Below are positions 1 to 8,023 of a DNA stretch of 64,000 nt, in pieces (the first letter of the stretch is position 1; the number at the start of each line of letters is the position of its first letter). Under the pieces are notes generated by a model that was not told the origin of the DNA, did no database searches, and worked only from the letters and a program-made list of their open reading frames with translations. The stretch is from RI-92 sp037384645 (GTDB taxonomy: Bacteria; Pseudomonadota; Gammaproteobacteria; UBA6429; Thiohalophilaceae): positions 35,092-99,091 of the forward strand of contig JARRNT010000001.1 in the NCBI GenBank assembly GCA_037384645.1. The letters are read 5' to 3'. A program made the translations under genes and the position numbers.

Positions 1-39
1 CGGACGTTCATTGAGCGTCAGGGAAATGTTATCTGTCAT
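1..39 (-). CDS. 5' end of an unidentified gene leaving the left edge
   Basis: An ATG at 39 on the minus strand opens a frame that reads MTDNISLTLNERP and then leaves the window. An AGAGG ribosome-binding site lies about 12 bases upstream. It starts 16 bases after the stop of the TetR gene and on the same strand, so the two are probably co-transcribed and the regulator may control it. Thirteen residues are too few to name a family. Confidence 0.6.
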   Translation of the reverse strand, partial: MTDNISLTLNERP

Positions 40-55
40 GGTATTTATGTGACCT

Positions 56-619
56 CTAGATAATCTCATCGAGCCAGGTTTTGGCATTGGCGATTTGCCG
101 GGTAATCAGCCTCGGATCCTTGAAGATATGGGTCAGGACTGTAGCGCCTTGCAACTGGGTCAGCAACTGCAATGCCAGCTCCTGCGCCTCTTCCTGCCTG
201 CCCAGCTGCTGGAATTGCTCGGTCAACCAGTCAAGCTGGGCCTGCAACAGAGCATTGGCCTGGCTGGCCAGTGGACTCTCACTTTTATTGAGTTCGGTAC
301 AAAGACCAGCCACGGGGCAACCATGGGCCGCGACAACATCGCTATCCAACACCCGCAAGCTCAGAAAACCGTCAATTCGGGCACGCGGCTCCCCCAGCCG
401 GTCCAGCTCACTGACCAACTGTTCAAATTCCTTTAATTGCGCTTCAATAACAGCCTGGCCAAGGGCATCCTTGGTCTTGAAGTAATAATACACATTCCCC
501 AGGGGGACCTCGGCGGCCTGGGCTATGTCAGCCAGGGTCGTCTGGTTGTAACCGCTCGCGTGAATGAGCTGGCGGGCGGCCTGGGTCAGTCGTTCGCGTT
601 TGTTATTAGTACGGGCCAT
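56..619 (-). CDS. TetR/AcrR-family transcriptional regulator
   Basis: A 187-residue DNA-binding repressor of the TetR type. The N-terminal helix-turn-helix (about residues 25-55) has the family pattern TTLADIAQAAEVPLGNVYYYF followed by KTKDAL. The rest is the variable helical ligand-binding and dimerisation domain; it contains a Cys in GCPVAGL and another in LCTEL that could act as a redox or electrophile sensor, which is inference. The start ATG is preceded by a 16-base inverted repeat at 630-645, a likely autoregulatory operator. The next gene on the same strand starts 16 bases after its stop, and an outer-membrane protein gene runs divergently. The ligand is unknown. Confidence 0.93.
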   Translation of the reverse strand: MARTNNKRERLTQAARQLIHASGYNQTTLADIAQAAEVPLGNVYYYFKTKDALGQAVIEAQLKEFEQLVSELDRLGEPRARIDGFLSLRVLDSDVVAAHGCPVAGLCTELNKSESPLASQANALLQAQLDWLTEQFQQLGRQEEAQELALQLLTQLQGATVLTHIFKDPRLITRQIANAKTWLDEII

Positions 620-629
620 TGTGTGGGAG

Positions 630-645
630 TTAGTTACCTGACTAA
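630..645. promoter_or_regulatory. Probable TetR operator (inverted repeat TTAGT-N6-ACTAA)
   Basis: A perfect five-base inverted repeat with a six-base spacer sits 11 bases upstream of the TetR start codon, in the region shared with the divergent gene. Position, size and symmetry fit a TetR-family operator. No other copy was noted in the parts of the window inspected. Confidence 0.55.
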
Positions 646-787
646 TAAGGATAGTAAATTTAAGGGAATTGGCAAGTGGCGGATACCCACTTCAATCCGG
701 GCTACGCTAGCGGCAGGCCGGGACTCGCTATTCCCTGTTAGCTCGCCGGGCGCAACTGCCAACCCCGGCAGCCGCTGGCTGCTTTGC

Positions 788-1780
788 ATGTTGCTGTGCT
801 GCCTGGTCCCACTGCAGGCCCAGGCCCAGCCGGCGCCAGCGGCAGCAACCACGGAGACCGACACCAATACCGATGGTGCTGCCCACCCGTCGCCGGAGCA
901 AGACGCCAGCCAGCCGGCAGCGGATTTCTTTTCCTTCCTCGATGCCCCGCAGCAATCCATCTCCTCCGGCATAGAAAGCGTCGTGCGCTCGGTGGATACT
1001 TTCTTCTCCAACGAACCGGCGAATTACCCGTCCAGTGGCAGTTATGTGCGCTACACCGTGCAATCATTGTTCGAAGAGGGAGGCCGTACGACCACTGTCG
1101 GTAACCTCGACATCAGCCTGCGCCTGCCCCGCACAGAAAAGAAACTGCGCCTGATCGTGGAAAGCGACCCGGTCGAAAAACAGACCAACCTGGAACGTGC
1201 GACCACCGGCACGACACAGGACAGCCAGAACAATCTGTATGCCGGCCTGCAGAGTGAGCTTGGCAAGCAAAACAAATGGCAATTTAAACCTTCGCTTGGA
1301 CTCAGGTTGCGTTCACCGATTGACTATTACTTAAGGTTGCGTGCCTTTCGTAATTTCAATTTTAACAAGTGGAATTTGCAACTCACCGAATCTGCTTACT
1401 GGTTTCACTCTACCGGCAGCGGGTTCGACTCGCAAATGCAATGGAACCGCTTACTCAGTAAGAACCTGCTGTTTCGTGCCAATAGCCTGGTCCGTCACAC
1501 CCAGGAATACAAACGTTTTGACCTGAGCCAGATCTTTTACCTGATACACAGCTTCAGTGATCGACGCGCTATCACTTATTCAATCGGCTTTTTTGGCAAT
1601 AGCGAACCCCAGCTTCATGCCACGGATTACATTTTACAGGCTCGGTATCGCCAGATTATTCATAGCGATTATTTGTTTATGGAACTGGTCCCCCAGATAC
1701 GCTATCGCATCGATTATGCCTTTACCGAGGAAGATTCCTTTATGCTGCGATTCGAGTGGTTGTTCAAATCCAACCACTGA
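788..1780 (+). CDS. Putative outer-membrane beta-barrel protein, unknown function
   Basis: About 330 residues if the ATG at 788 is used. The sequence begins with a hydrophobic, Cys-rich stretch ending in QAQAQ that looks like a signal peptide, then an Ala/Pro/Thr-rich linker. The C-terminal half has alternating polar and hydrophobic strands with many aromatic residues (SLGLRLRSPIDYYLRLRAF, RQIIHSDYLFMELVPQIRYR) and ends FEWLFKSNH, as expected of a small outer-membrane barrel. The open frame continues upstream to 437, but that part is antisense to the TetR gene and is not credible. The true start may be non-ATG, because the 788 signal peptide lacks a basic N-region and a clear ribosome-binding site. 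Divergent from the TetR gene, so probably its target. No specific family recognised. Confidence 0.7.
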   Translation: MLLCCLVPLQAQAQPAPAAATTETDTNTDGAAHPSPEQDASQPAADFFSFLDAPQQSISSGIESVVRSVDTFFSNEPANYPSSGSYVRYTVQSLFEEGGRTTTVGNLDISLRLPRTEKKLRLIVESDPVEKQTNLERATTGTTQDSQNNLYAGLQSELGKQNKWQFKPSLGLRLRSPIDYYLRLRAFRNFNFNKWNLQLTESAYWFHSTGSGFDSQMQWNRLLSKNLLFRANSLVRHTQEYKRFDLSQIFYLIHSFSDRRAITYSIGFFGNSEPQLHATDYILQARYRQIIHSDYLFMELVPQIRYRIDYAFTEEDSFMLRFEWLFKSNH

Positions 1781-1791
1781 AACCCAAACCA

Positions 1792-2187
1792 CTACTGGCG
1801 CCTTTGACGCAACTCGTGTAACAGTTGCTGACCTTGTTCCGGGCTGGCCTTTTGCCAGCGCTCCCGGAGTCGACTTCGCTGCTCAGGTGAAAGCCGTTGC
1901 CAGTGCTGGCGCAATTGCTGTCGCTGCTCCGGTGTTAAAGTCTGCCAGCGTTTGAACCGTGTACGGGCAAGGGCGCGCTGCTCGGGACTCATATGCTGCC
2001 AGCGCCTGGCGCCCTCGCGCAGCCGTTGCTGGCGTTGTGGCGGAAGTGTTGCCCACTTGTCCTTCACCGGGGCCAGAAGCTTTTGTTCGCTGGCTGAAAG
2101 GGTGTCCCAGCGGATGGGTGCCTCGGCCCGGGCGTACGGCGCGACAAGCAGGACCAGCAACACAATCGAGAAAAGGTATTTACTCAT
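1792..2187 (-). CDS. DUF3106-family secreted protein
   Basis: A 131-residue exported protein of unknown function. Residues 1-21 are a signal peptide ending ARA. The remainder is a tandem array of a W-x-x-L/M-x-P-E-Q-R-x-x-L/A-R motif (WATLPPQRQQRLREGARRW, WQHMSPEQRALARTRFKRW, WQTLTPEQRQQLRQHWQRL and so on), the signature of DUF3106, giving a highly basic Gln/Arg-rich helical protein. Its ATG overlaps the TGA of the upstream frameshifted gene (ATGA), which implies translational coupling. It ends convergently, 11 bases from the outer-membrane protein gene. Confidence 0.85.
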   Translation of the reverse strand: MSKYLFSIVLLVLLVAPYARAEAPIRWDTLSASEQKLLAPVKDKWATLPPQRQQRLREGARRWQHMSPEQRALARTRFKRWQTLTPEQRQQLRQHWQRLSPEQRSRLRERWQKASPEQGQQLLHELRQRRQ

Positions 2188-2439
2188 GTTTGTGCCGCCC
2201 GCTTGCCGGACTTGTCCGTAGACTGCGTGGTGAATTGAGTCTTTTGCTTTCCTCTGGCCGCCACATCCTGCCCTGTCTGCATACTCATGGGATCGACAAC
2301 TTCATTCCCTACCTTGATACCTTCGCCAAGAAACTCGAGCAAGGTCGTGCCGACCAAGCACGCTACCGGCTGCCAGTGCCGGCATACTCACCAGGCTACC
2401 CAGCATGAGGGTCAAAAGGGTAAAAGTCTTGGTTTTCAT
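2184..2439 (-). pseudogene. Small secreted protein gene broken by a one-base frameshift
   Basis: From the ATG at 2439 the minus strand encodes a clear signal peptide, MKTKTFTLLTLMLGSLVSMP then ALAAGS, but this frame stops after about 45 codons. The next frame, entered near 2360, gives a coding-like stretch LVGTTLLEFLGEGIKVGNEV and continues to TDKSGKRAAQT, ending in a TGA that overlaps the ATG of the DUF3106 gene. The span of 256 bases is one more than a multiple of three. Joining the two frames gives a small secreted protein of roughly 84 residues. The ATGA overlap with the next gene argues that the second frame is the true C-terminus. A sequencing or assembly error is as likely as real decay. 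Family unknown. Confidence 0.7.
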
Positions 2440-2584
2440 GTTATCAATATCCTGCGTTGAAGTGACTTGGATTTTTGTTGCTTACCAGTACTAACGCAGC
2501 AGCGGCGGGACGGTTGACACGCAACCATAAGAAATTCGGACGCATTCCAGGGCGGGCGCCTGACATAGGAAAAATCCCGTCCGA

Positions 2585-2612
2585 CACAACATCCCGGCTA
2601 GCCGGGGTTGTG
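2585..2612 (-). terminator. Hairpin downstream of the cold-shock gene
   Basis: CACAAC and CCCGGC (separated by AT) pair with GCCGGG and GTTGTG to give a 12-bp stem with a two-base bulge. On the minus strand, the direction of the csp gene that stops at 2656, a run of five T follows about 10 bases later. The wide gap before the T-run makes this a moderate rather than classic Rho-independent terminator. Confidence 0.5.
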
Positions 2613-2655
2613 CCTCAAAGACGGGGATTGAAGTTCAGACTGTTGTTGTGATTCT

Positions 2656-2859
2656 TCAGTTAGGAACGACGTTCGTCGCTTGCAGGCCCTTGGGGCCCTG
2701 CTCGACCTCATAGGAAACGTTTTGCCCTTCATTCAGCGTACGATAACCGTCTGCCTTGATTGCACTGAAATGAACGAAGACATCGTCTCCGCCTTCATTC
2801 GGTGCGATAAAGCCATACCCCTTAGAATTATTGAACCATTTGACTGTGCCTGTGGCCAT
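2656..2859 (-). CDS. Cold-shock protein, CspA family
   Basis: A 67-residue single-stranded nucleic-acid-binding protein with one OB-fold. The RNP1-like motif KGYGFI (residues 13-18) and RNP2-like VFVHF (27-31) are intact, so it should bind RNA or ssDNA as an RNA chaperone in the cytoplasm. The start at 2859 (MATGTVKWF) is chosen because GAGG lies nine bases upstream and the length matches CspA homologues; an in-frame ATG 15 bases further upstream is less likely. About 200 bases of non-coding DNA precede it, room for the long 5' leader common in this family, but I cannot show one. Which Csp paralogue it is cannot be told. Confidence 0.95.
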   Translation of the reverse strand: MATGTVKWFNNSKGYGFIAPNEGGDDVFVHFSAIKADGYRTLNEGQNVSYEVEQGPKGLQATNVVPN

Positions 2860-3022
2860 ATTGATATACCTCAACTTGCAAATTCACTTTCAATTCCTGC
2901 ATGCATCCTCCACTCACTCCCCATGCAGTTATCAATAAGTATACCCATCGGACATGAACCTGCCTACGGATCAAATCCGCAAAAGCTGGCATTCAATTTA
3001 TTCAGAATATGCTGATAGACTA

Positions 3023-3047
3023 AAGCCCGGTAAAAAATACCGGGCTT
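3023..3047 (-). terminator. Hairpin downstream of htpX
   Basis: AAGCCCGGTA at 3023-3032 and TACCGGGCTT at 3038-3047 form a perfect 10-bp stem around a five-A loop, 17 bases beyond the htpX stop codon. There is no strong T-run after it on the minus strand, so the termination role rests on position and stem strength. Confidence 0.6.
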
Positions 3048-3064
3048 AGCAAGTGAGGAATTCC

Positions 3065-3943
3065 CTACTGAGCCGCGCGCAAGGCTGCAATACGCTCTTC
3101 CAGCGGCGGGTGGGACAGGAACAACCGTTTGAGACCGTGCCCCATACCACCGGCAATGCCGAAGGCGGCCAACTGATCCTGTAAATGCGGTTGTTGGGCA
3201 GTTTGTTGCAAACGCTGGAGCGCAGCGATCATCTTCTGGCGACCAGCCAGCCGGGCACCGCCGGCATCGGCACGGAATTCCCGCTGGCGACTGAACCACA
3301 TCACGATGATCGAGGCCAGGACACCCAGTACAAGCTCAGCAATAATGGTAGTGACCCAGAAGGCAATGCCATAACCACGATCGTTTTTGAACACCACCTT
3401 GTCTACCGTGTGGCCAATGACCCGCGCGAAGAAAATGACAAAGGTGTTTACCACCCCCTGGATGAGCGTCAGGGTCACCATGTCGCCATTGGCCACGTGG
3501 GTAATTTCATGGCCCAGCACTGCTTCGGCCTCATCCCGGTTCATGGAACGCAGCAGACCGGTACTGACCGCGACCAGCGCTTTGTTGCGGCTGGCACCGG
3601 TGGCAAAGGCATTGATGTCCGGCGCGTCATAGATGGCGACCTCCGGCATGCCAATGCCGGCGGCCTGGGCCTGGCGTCGCACGGTCTCCAGCAACCACTG
3701 TTCAGTGGCGTTACCCGGTCGGGTAATCACCCTGGCCCCGGTCATGCGCTTGGCCGACCACCTGGAAATCAACAGGGAAATGAATGCGCCGCCGAAACCA
3801 AAAATGGCGGCGAACACCAGCAATCCATTGGAGATAATGCTCTGCTGCTGGAGGAAGGAATCGAGCCCCAGCAAGGGCAGGGTAATACTGAGTACCAGCA
3901 CGATGGCCAGGTTGGTCAGGATAAACAACACGACGCGCTTCAT
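3065..3943 (-). CDS. htpX: Membrane zinc metalloprotease HtpX
   Basis: An inner-membrane M48 protease of 292 residues that degrades damaged membrane proteins, working alongside FtsH. Two N-terminal membrane segments (about 5-27 and 37-60) precede the zinc motif HEITH at 145-149. Two further hydrophobic segments (about 158-180 and 192-215) follow, and then the third ligand Glu222 in the SRQREFRADAGGARLAG block. All catalytic residues are present and the length matches the family. GAGGT lies just upstream of the ATG. It starts 10 bases after the stop of the 3953-4618 gene, so the two are probably one transcript. In other bacteria htpX is induced by envelope stress; no such site was identified here. 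Confidence 0.97.
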   Translation of the reverse strand: MKRVVLFILTNLAIVLVLSITLPLLGLDSFLQQQSIISNGLLVFAAIFGFGGAFISLLISRWSAKRMTGARVITRPGNATEQWLLETVRRQAQAAGIGMPEVAIYDAPDINAFATGASRNKALVAVSTGLLRSMNRDEAEAVLGHEITHVANGDMVTLTLIQGVVNTFVIFFARVIGHTVDKVVFKNDRGYGIAFWVTTIIAELVLGVLASIIVMWFSRQREFRADAGGARLAGRQKMIAALQRLQQTAQQPHLQDQLAAFGIAGGMGHGLKRLFLSHPPLEERIAALRAAQ

Positions 3944-3952
3944 ACAGTACCT

Positions 3953-4618
3953 CTAATTTGGCAAATTTTCTTCCAGGAACCTCGTGTAATTCTCGGCGCT
4001 TACAATCTGGGTACCGTCGCAGTTAAACTGAATGCGCACTATCGACTGTACGATGTTGATCGTAATGTTCCGCAAATAGTACATGGGCATATCACGCAGT
4101 GCTTTCAAGGTGGAGATAACGGTTTTGATTTCCGCCGGTTCCATGGGTTCCCAGGCCTTGCTGCGCCTGGCCATGAAATTCTTCCAGTAAGCCGGGAGCT
4201 GCTGGTAAACCGGGTGATCCCGCAGGCCGCTATAGGTTTCCCGGATCAGGCAAATCTTGTCTGTGTAACTGACTGCCGGAAACTGACGCTCGATGTAACC
4301 GGATTCGATCATTTTTTCCACGTCATGTATTTCCTGGCGCATGGGATCAAACACCGAGTGCGTACGTATCTCGCCGTTGTTAAATCCCACGAACAACTGG
4401 AAGGGAGAGCGATTCAGCATCAGATCCTCAAGCCTGGGTATCAGGGTATCCAGATGGGTATCGACGCTGGACATATAACGTTTGCGCTCGAGCGTGGTTT
4501 CACGCATAGAAGGATCGCCACGAATACCGATTTGCAGGCTGGAGGCATTGATCCCCGCTGCGCTAACGATACTCTCCCTGAGCACCTGCTCTTCCAGTTC
4601 CATTTCCTGTTCAGCCAT
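3953..4618 (-). CDS. Conserved-looking protein of unknown function
   Basis: About 221 residues from the ATG at 4618, which has GGGAA nine bases upstream; the frame stays open to a TTG at 4705 (250 residues). There is no signal peptide, membrane segment or nucleotide-binding motif. The N-terminus is acidic (EMELEEQVLRESIV). The C-terminal half carries YWKNFMARRSKAWEPMEPAE and ends in a mixed strand/helix stretch. It lies 10 bases upstream of htpX and in the same direction, so it probably shares its promoter and perhaps an envelope-stress role; that is inference. No family recognised. Confidence 0.75.
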   Translation of the reverse strand: MAEQEMELEEQVLRESIVSAAGINASSLQIGIRGDPSMRETTLERKRYMSSVDTHLDTLIPRLEDLMLNRSPFQLFVGFNNGEIRTHSVFDPMRQEIHDVEKMIESGYIERQFPAVSYTDKICLIRETYSGLRDHPVYQQLPAYWKNFMARRSKAWEPMEPAEIKTVISTLKALRDMPMYYLRNITINIVQSIVRIQFNCDGTQIVSAENYTRFLEENLPN

Positions 4619-4717
4619 GGTGATTCCCGAAGACGTCATTACACCGCCCATTGCGGCGCGGCGTATTTTAGCAAGACTAAGTTGAAAATCTGTGAATACA
4701 GACAAAGACGGGATAGT

Positions 4718-6877
4718 CTAATGCTGGCGACCCTTGCTCCGGTCGGTCGTCCTGGTCTTAGCTCTGGGTGATTTCGGTGTTTTCGGCAGGCCTGTGTGCT
4801 GGGTCAGGAAGGCTTTCCCATGTGGACGCCGGCGACGCCCTTCACTCGCATCACCCGTGCCCCTGGGCTGCCAGTTAGGCACCAGGTGGCGTTTACCGTT
4901 ACCAATCAGATCTGCCCGTCCCATACGCTGCAGGGCCTTGCGTAACATTGGCCAGTTGTCCGGGTCATGATAACGCAGGAAGGCCTTGTGCAGGCGGCGC
5001 TGACGCAGGCCTTTGGCGGCGCTAACGTGTTCACTGTGGCGACTTACCTTGTGCAGGGGATTTCTGCCGCTGTGGTACATGGCCGTGGCCAGGGCCATGG
5101 GCGACGGTAAAAAGGTCTGCACCTGGTCGGCACGAAAGCCGTTACGTTTAAGCCATAACGCCAGGTTCAGCATGTCCTCATCACTGGTACCGGGGTGTGC
5201 CGCAATAAAATACGGGATCAGGTATTGTTCCTTGCCCGCCTCCCGCGAGTAACGATCGAACAATTGTTTAAACCGATCATAGCTTCCCATGCCGGGTTTC
5301 ATCATTTTCGACAGGGGCCCGGTCTCGGTATGCTCCGGCGCGATCTTGAGATAACCGCCGACGTGGTGGGTTACCAGTTCCTTGACGTATTCCGGCGACT
5401 CTACTGCCAAATCGTAACGCAGGCCGGAACTGATCAGGATCTTCTTGATACCGGGCAGGGCCCGCGCACGTCGATAGAGTTTAATCAGCGACGCATGGTT
5501 GGTATTGAGGTTGGGACAAATGCCCGGATAGACGCAGGACAAACGGCGACAGGCCGATTCGATTTTCGGATCCTTGCAGGCCAGGCGATACATGTTGGCC
5601 GTGGGTCCGCCAAGGTCCGAGATCACACCGGTAAAGCCGGGAACCGAATCGCGGATGGTCTCAACTTCACGGATAATGGAATCTTCCGAACGGCTCTGGA
5701 TAATGCGACCCTCGTGCTCGGTGATGGAACAAAAGGTACAGCCCCCGAAACAACCGCGCATGATATTCACGGAAAACCGGATCATTTCGTACGCGGGAAT
5801 GTTACGTTCGCCATAGTGCGGGTGTGGCCGCCGGGTATAAGGTAACTCGAAGACACGGTCCAGTTCGTGGGTCGCCAGGGGAATCGGCGGTGGATTGATC
5901 CAGATATCGCGCTCACCGTGACGCTGCACGATTACCCGGGCATTGCCGGGATTGGTTTCCAGGTGAAAGACCCGTGAGGCATGCGCATATAACACCGGGT
6001 CATCGCGTACCGTTTCGTAGGATGGCAGGCGCACGGCTGTCTTGTCACGATCGTGCTTGACCACGCGCGGAACAAACTGTACCGGCGTCGCCTGCCCCTG
6101 TGAGTTTTTGCAATTGTTATCCTGCATTGCGTACGGATCCGGCTGTGGCTGCAACGGTCCCGGGCGATCGAGATGAGAGGAGTCCAGCTCGCGCCAGCCC
6201 TCGGGCAGGTCATTACGAATCAATGCCGTCCCGCGCACATCGCGAATCCGGCGGATATTCTCACCGGCCGCCAGTCGATGGGCGATCTCGACGACCTGCC
6301 GTTCTCCGTTACCATAAACCAGCAGGTCGGCCTTGCTGTCCAGCAGGACCGAGCGTCTGACCTTGTCAGACCAATAATCATAGTGGGCAATGCGGCGCAG
6401 GCTGGCCTCAATACCGCCGATGATAATGGGCACATCCCTGAAGGTTTCGCGGCAACGCTGGGCATAGACGTTAACGGAATGATCCGGTCGCTTGCCGCCC
6501 TCGCCATCAGGGGTGTAGGCGTCATTACTACGGATTTTGCGGTCGGAGGTATAGCGGTTGACCATGGAATCCATGTTGCCCGCCGTAACCCCAAAGAACA
6601 GGTTGGGTCTGCCCAGCCGGGCGAAGTCCTGCGTATCACGCCAGTCCGGCTGGGCGATGATGCCGACACGAAATCCCTGGGCCTCCAGCACCCGGCCGAT
6701 TACGGCCATGCCAAAACTTGGATGATCGACATAGGCATCACCGGTCACCAGGATGATGTCACAGCTGTCCCAGCGCAGATCCGCCATTTCCTCACGGGTC
6801 ATGGGTAAGTACGGTGCCGGGCAGAATTTGCCGGCCCAGTACTGGCGATAGGAAAAGATGTCAGGAGCAACTTGCAT
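4718..6877 (-). CDS. ygiQ: YgiQ-family radical SAM protein
   Basis: A 719-residue member of the UPF0313/YgiQ family. The N-terminal part (MQVAPDIFSYRQYWAGKFCP, then WDSCDIILVTGDAYVDHPSF) is the YgiQ-specific domain. The radical-SAM cluster motif CFGGCTFC lies near residues 373-380, followed by EHEGRIIQSRS. The C-terminal extension is basic and Arg/Pro-rich. A function for YgiQ is not established; it should bind a 4Fe-4S cluster and S-adenosylmethionine. The start at 6877 is set by family homology; the open frame continues upstream to 7213 across the divergent thioredoxin promoter and should be ignored. Confidence 0.95.
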   Translation of the reverse strand: MQVAPDIFSYRQYWAGKFCPAPYLPMTREEMADLRWDSCDIILVTGDAYVDHPSFGMAVIGRVLEAQGFRVGIIAQPDWRDTQDFARLGRPNLFFGVTAGNMDSMVNRYTSDRKIRSNDAYTPDGEGGKRPDHSVNVYAQRCRETFRDVPIIIGGIEASLRRIAHYDYWSDKVRRSVLLDSKADLLVYGNGERQVVEIAHRLAAGENIRRIRDVRGTALIRNDLPEGWRELDSSHLDRPGPLQPQPDPYAMQDNNCKNSQGQATPVQFVPRVVKHDRDKTAVRLPSYETVRDDPVLYAHASRVFHLETNPGNARVIVQRHGERDIWINPPPIPLATHELDRVFELPYTRRPHPHYGERNIPAYEMIRFSVNIMRGCFGGCTFCSITEHEGRIIQSRSEDSIIREVETIRDSVPGFTGVISDLGGPTANMYRLACKDPKIESACRRLSCVYPGICPNLNTNHASLIKLYRRARALPGIKKILISSGLRYDLAVESPEYVKELVTHHVGGYLKIAPEHTETGPLSKMMKPGMGSYDRFKQLFDRYSREAGKEQYLIPYFIAAHPGTSDEDMLNLALWLKRNGFRADQVQTFLPSPMALATAMYHSGRNPLHKVSRHSEHVSAAKGLRQRRLHKAFLRYHDPDNWPMLRKALQRMGRADLIGNGKRHLVPNWQPRGTGDASEGRRRRPHGKAFLTQHTGLPKTPKSPRAKTRTTDRSKGRQH

Positions 6878-7037
6878 GTCGATAGGGCCTGGGCGCATAG
6901 ACCGGCGATTGCCGGACCGGGTTGATTCGCCGCAAAGTATAACACAGCCGCCATGACAGCGCGTACGGGGTGCGTTGCACGGCTGGCTTGCGTATAATCC
7001 GTCGCGTTTTGTACCAGCCAACCCGAACCTCACCTGT

Positions 7038-7385
7038 ATGCCGACGATATACCCCCTCCAGTTGCAGGACTTCGAAGAGCGTGTCCTCACGGCTTCTGAA
7101 CAGCGTATTGTGCTCGTCGACTTCTGGGCGGAATGGTGCCCTCCCTGTCTGGTCATTGCCCCGCTACTCGAACAGGTTGTGCAGGAACATGACGGCCGGG
7201 TCGTGCTGGCCAAACTGGAAGTCGATGACGGGGAAAATATGAAACTGGCCGGCCGCTACCAGGTCCGTGGATTTCCGACCATCATCCTGTTTCACCAGGG
7301 CGAGGAAAAGGCCCGTTTCAGCGGTGCCAAACCCAGGGCCTACATCGAAGAGTTTATCGCGCCCTGGCTGGACCCGGTCACCTGA
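7038..7385 (+). CDS. Thioredoxin-like protein
   Basis: A 115-residue cytoplasmic thioredoxin-fold protein. The active site is WCPPC (Cys34, Cys37), preceded by VLVDFWAEW and followed by the cis-Pro segment GFPTIILF, all typical. WCPPC differs from the WCGPC of canonical TrxA and is often seen in specialised or chaperone-like thioredoxins, so the partner cannot be assigned. It is close to the length of TrxA with no extra domain. Divergent from ygiQ across 160 bases that must hold both promoters. Confidence 0.92.
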   Translation: MPTIYPLQLQDFEERVLTASEQRIVLVDFWAEWCPPCLVIAPLLEQVVQEHDGRVVLAKLEVDDGENMKLAGRYQVRGFPTIILFHQGEEKARFSGAKPRAYIEEFIAPWLDPVT

Positions 7386-7440
7386 GCGGCAGGTCGTTCA
7401 TCGCGCCAGTCACCTGGCCAGGGTCAGTGCAGTGACAGGC

Positions 7441-7599
7441 TCAGTCTGCAAATCCGAAGTACGCCAGCAAACCGGGAACCAATAACCACAATAGCCCCTT
7501 CACCAGGAAAAATATAAACCCGGCAATCCCCAGACGCTTTAACCAGGGACAGCTCAGGCTAAAACGTTTGCTTTTTACCGAAGTAGGTTTGGATTGCAT
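7441..7599 (-). CDS. Small membrane protein (52 residues)
   Basis: From ATG 7599 the minus strand encodes MQSKPTSVKSKRFSLSCPWL, then one or two hydrophobic segments (KRLGIAGFIFFLVKGLLWLL and VPGLLAYFGFAD). GGAG sits about eleven bases upstream of the start. The basic N-terminus and central membrane helix suggest an inner-membrane miniprotein with the N-terminus inside. It points toward the thioredoxin gene and converges with it. No function is known to me; the clean ribosome-binding site and coding-like composition argue that it is real. Confidence 0.65.
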   Translation of the reverse strand: MQSKPTSVKSKRFSLSCPWLKRLGIAGFIFFLVKGLLWLLVPGLLAYFGFAD

Positions 7600-7687
7600 G
7601 CTGGTACTCCAGTCGTGACTGCATCACTTATCGGCGAGCAGACACGAAGATTTAATGATTTACCGCCTGTACTAATGTCCCTGTGCT

Positions 7688-8017
7688 TCAGACCAGGGCA
7701 CGGAAATATGGCCACCAGTAGGCAAAAAACAAAACCGCCACCACCAGGTTGGTTAGCAGGATGATACGATAGCTAAACTTGCGCTCGGCCGGCATGGAAC
7801 TCATGTAAACCAGTGTCATGATCGCATCCAGTAAAAGCAACATGAACAGGATAGGCGCCAGTGCCGTGATCATCATCGAAATCATGGCGGTACTGGTTTC
7901 ATACATCGGCGTGGTACCGGGCATGGGCCTGGCGATCATATCAACCACAACAAATGTCATCAGGGAAAGACGCAGAAATCCAAACGTCTGTACAATTGAA
8001 TTGAGTGTCTTTTTCAT
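7688..8017 (-). CDS. Small inner-membrane protein, unknown function
   Basis: A 109-residue protein with about three transmembrane segments (roughly 12-30, 43-68 and 83-105), the middle one very Met/Leu-rich (MISMMITALAPILFMLLLLD). No signature motif was recognised. It lies six bases after the stop of the 8024-8419 gene and on the same strand, so they form a two-gene unit. Confidence 0.75.
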   Translation of the reverse strand: MKKTLNSIVQTFGFLRLSLMTFVVVDMIARPMPGTTPMYETSTAMISMMITALAPILFMLLLLDAIMTLVYMSSMPAERKFSYRIILLTNLVVAVLFFAYWWPYFRALV

Positions 8018-8023
8018 ATGTGC

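Noticed and set aside
437..787. Upstream extension of the outer-membrane protein frame
   Set aside because: It overlaps the TetR gene in antisense and spans the probable operator; the signal peptide begins only near 770-790.
3185..4771. A 528-codon open frame on the plus strand opposite htpX and the unknown gene at 3953
   Set aside because: It is antisense to HtpX with intact motifs, has a composition rich in His/Gly/Gln typical of shadow frames, and matches no domain.
6878..7213. N-terminal extension of YgiQ by 112 codons
   Set aside because: It crosses the thioredoxin gene and promoter, is Cys/Ser/Arg-rich without homology, and the family starts at MQVAPDIF.
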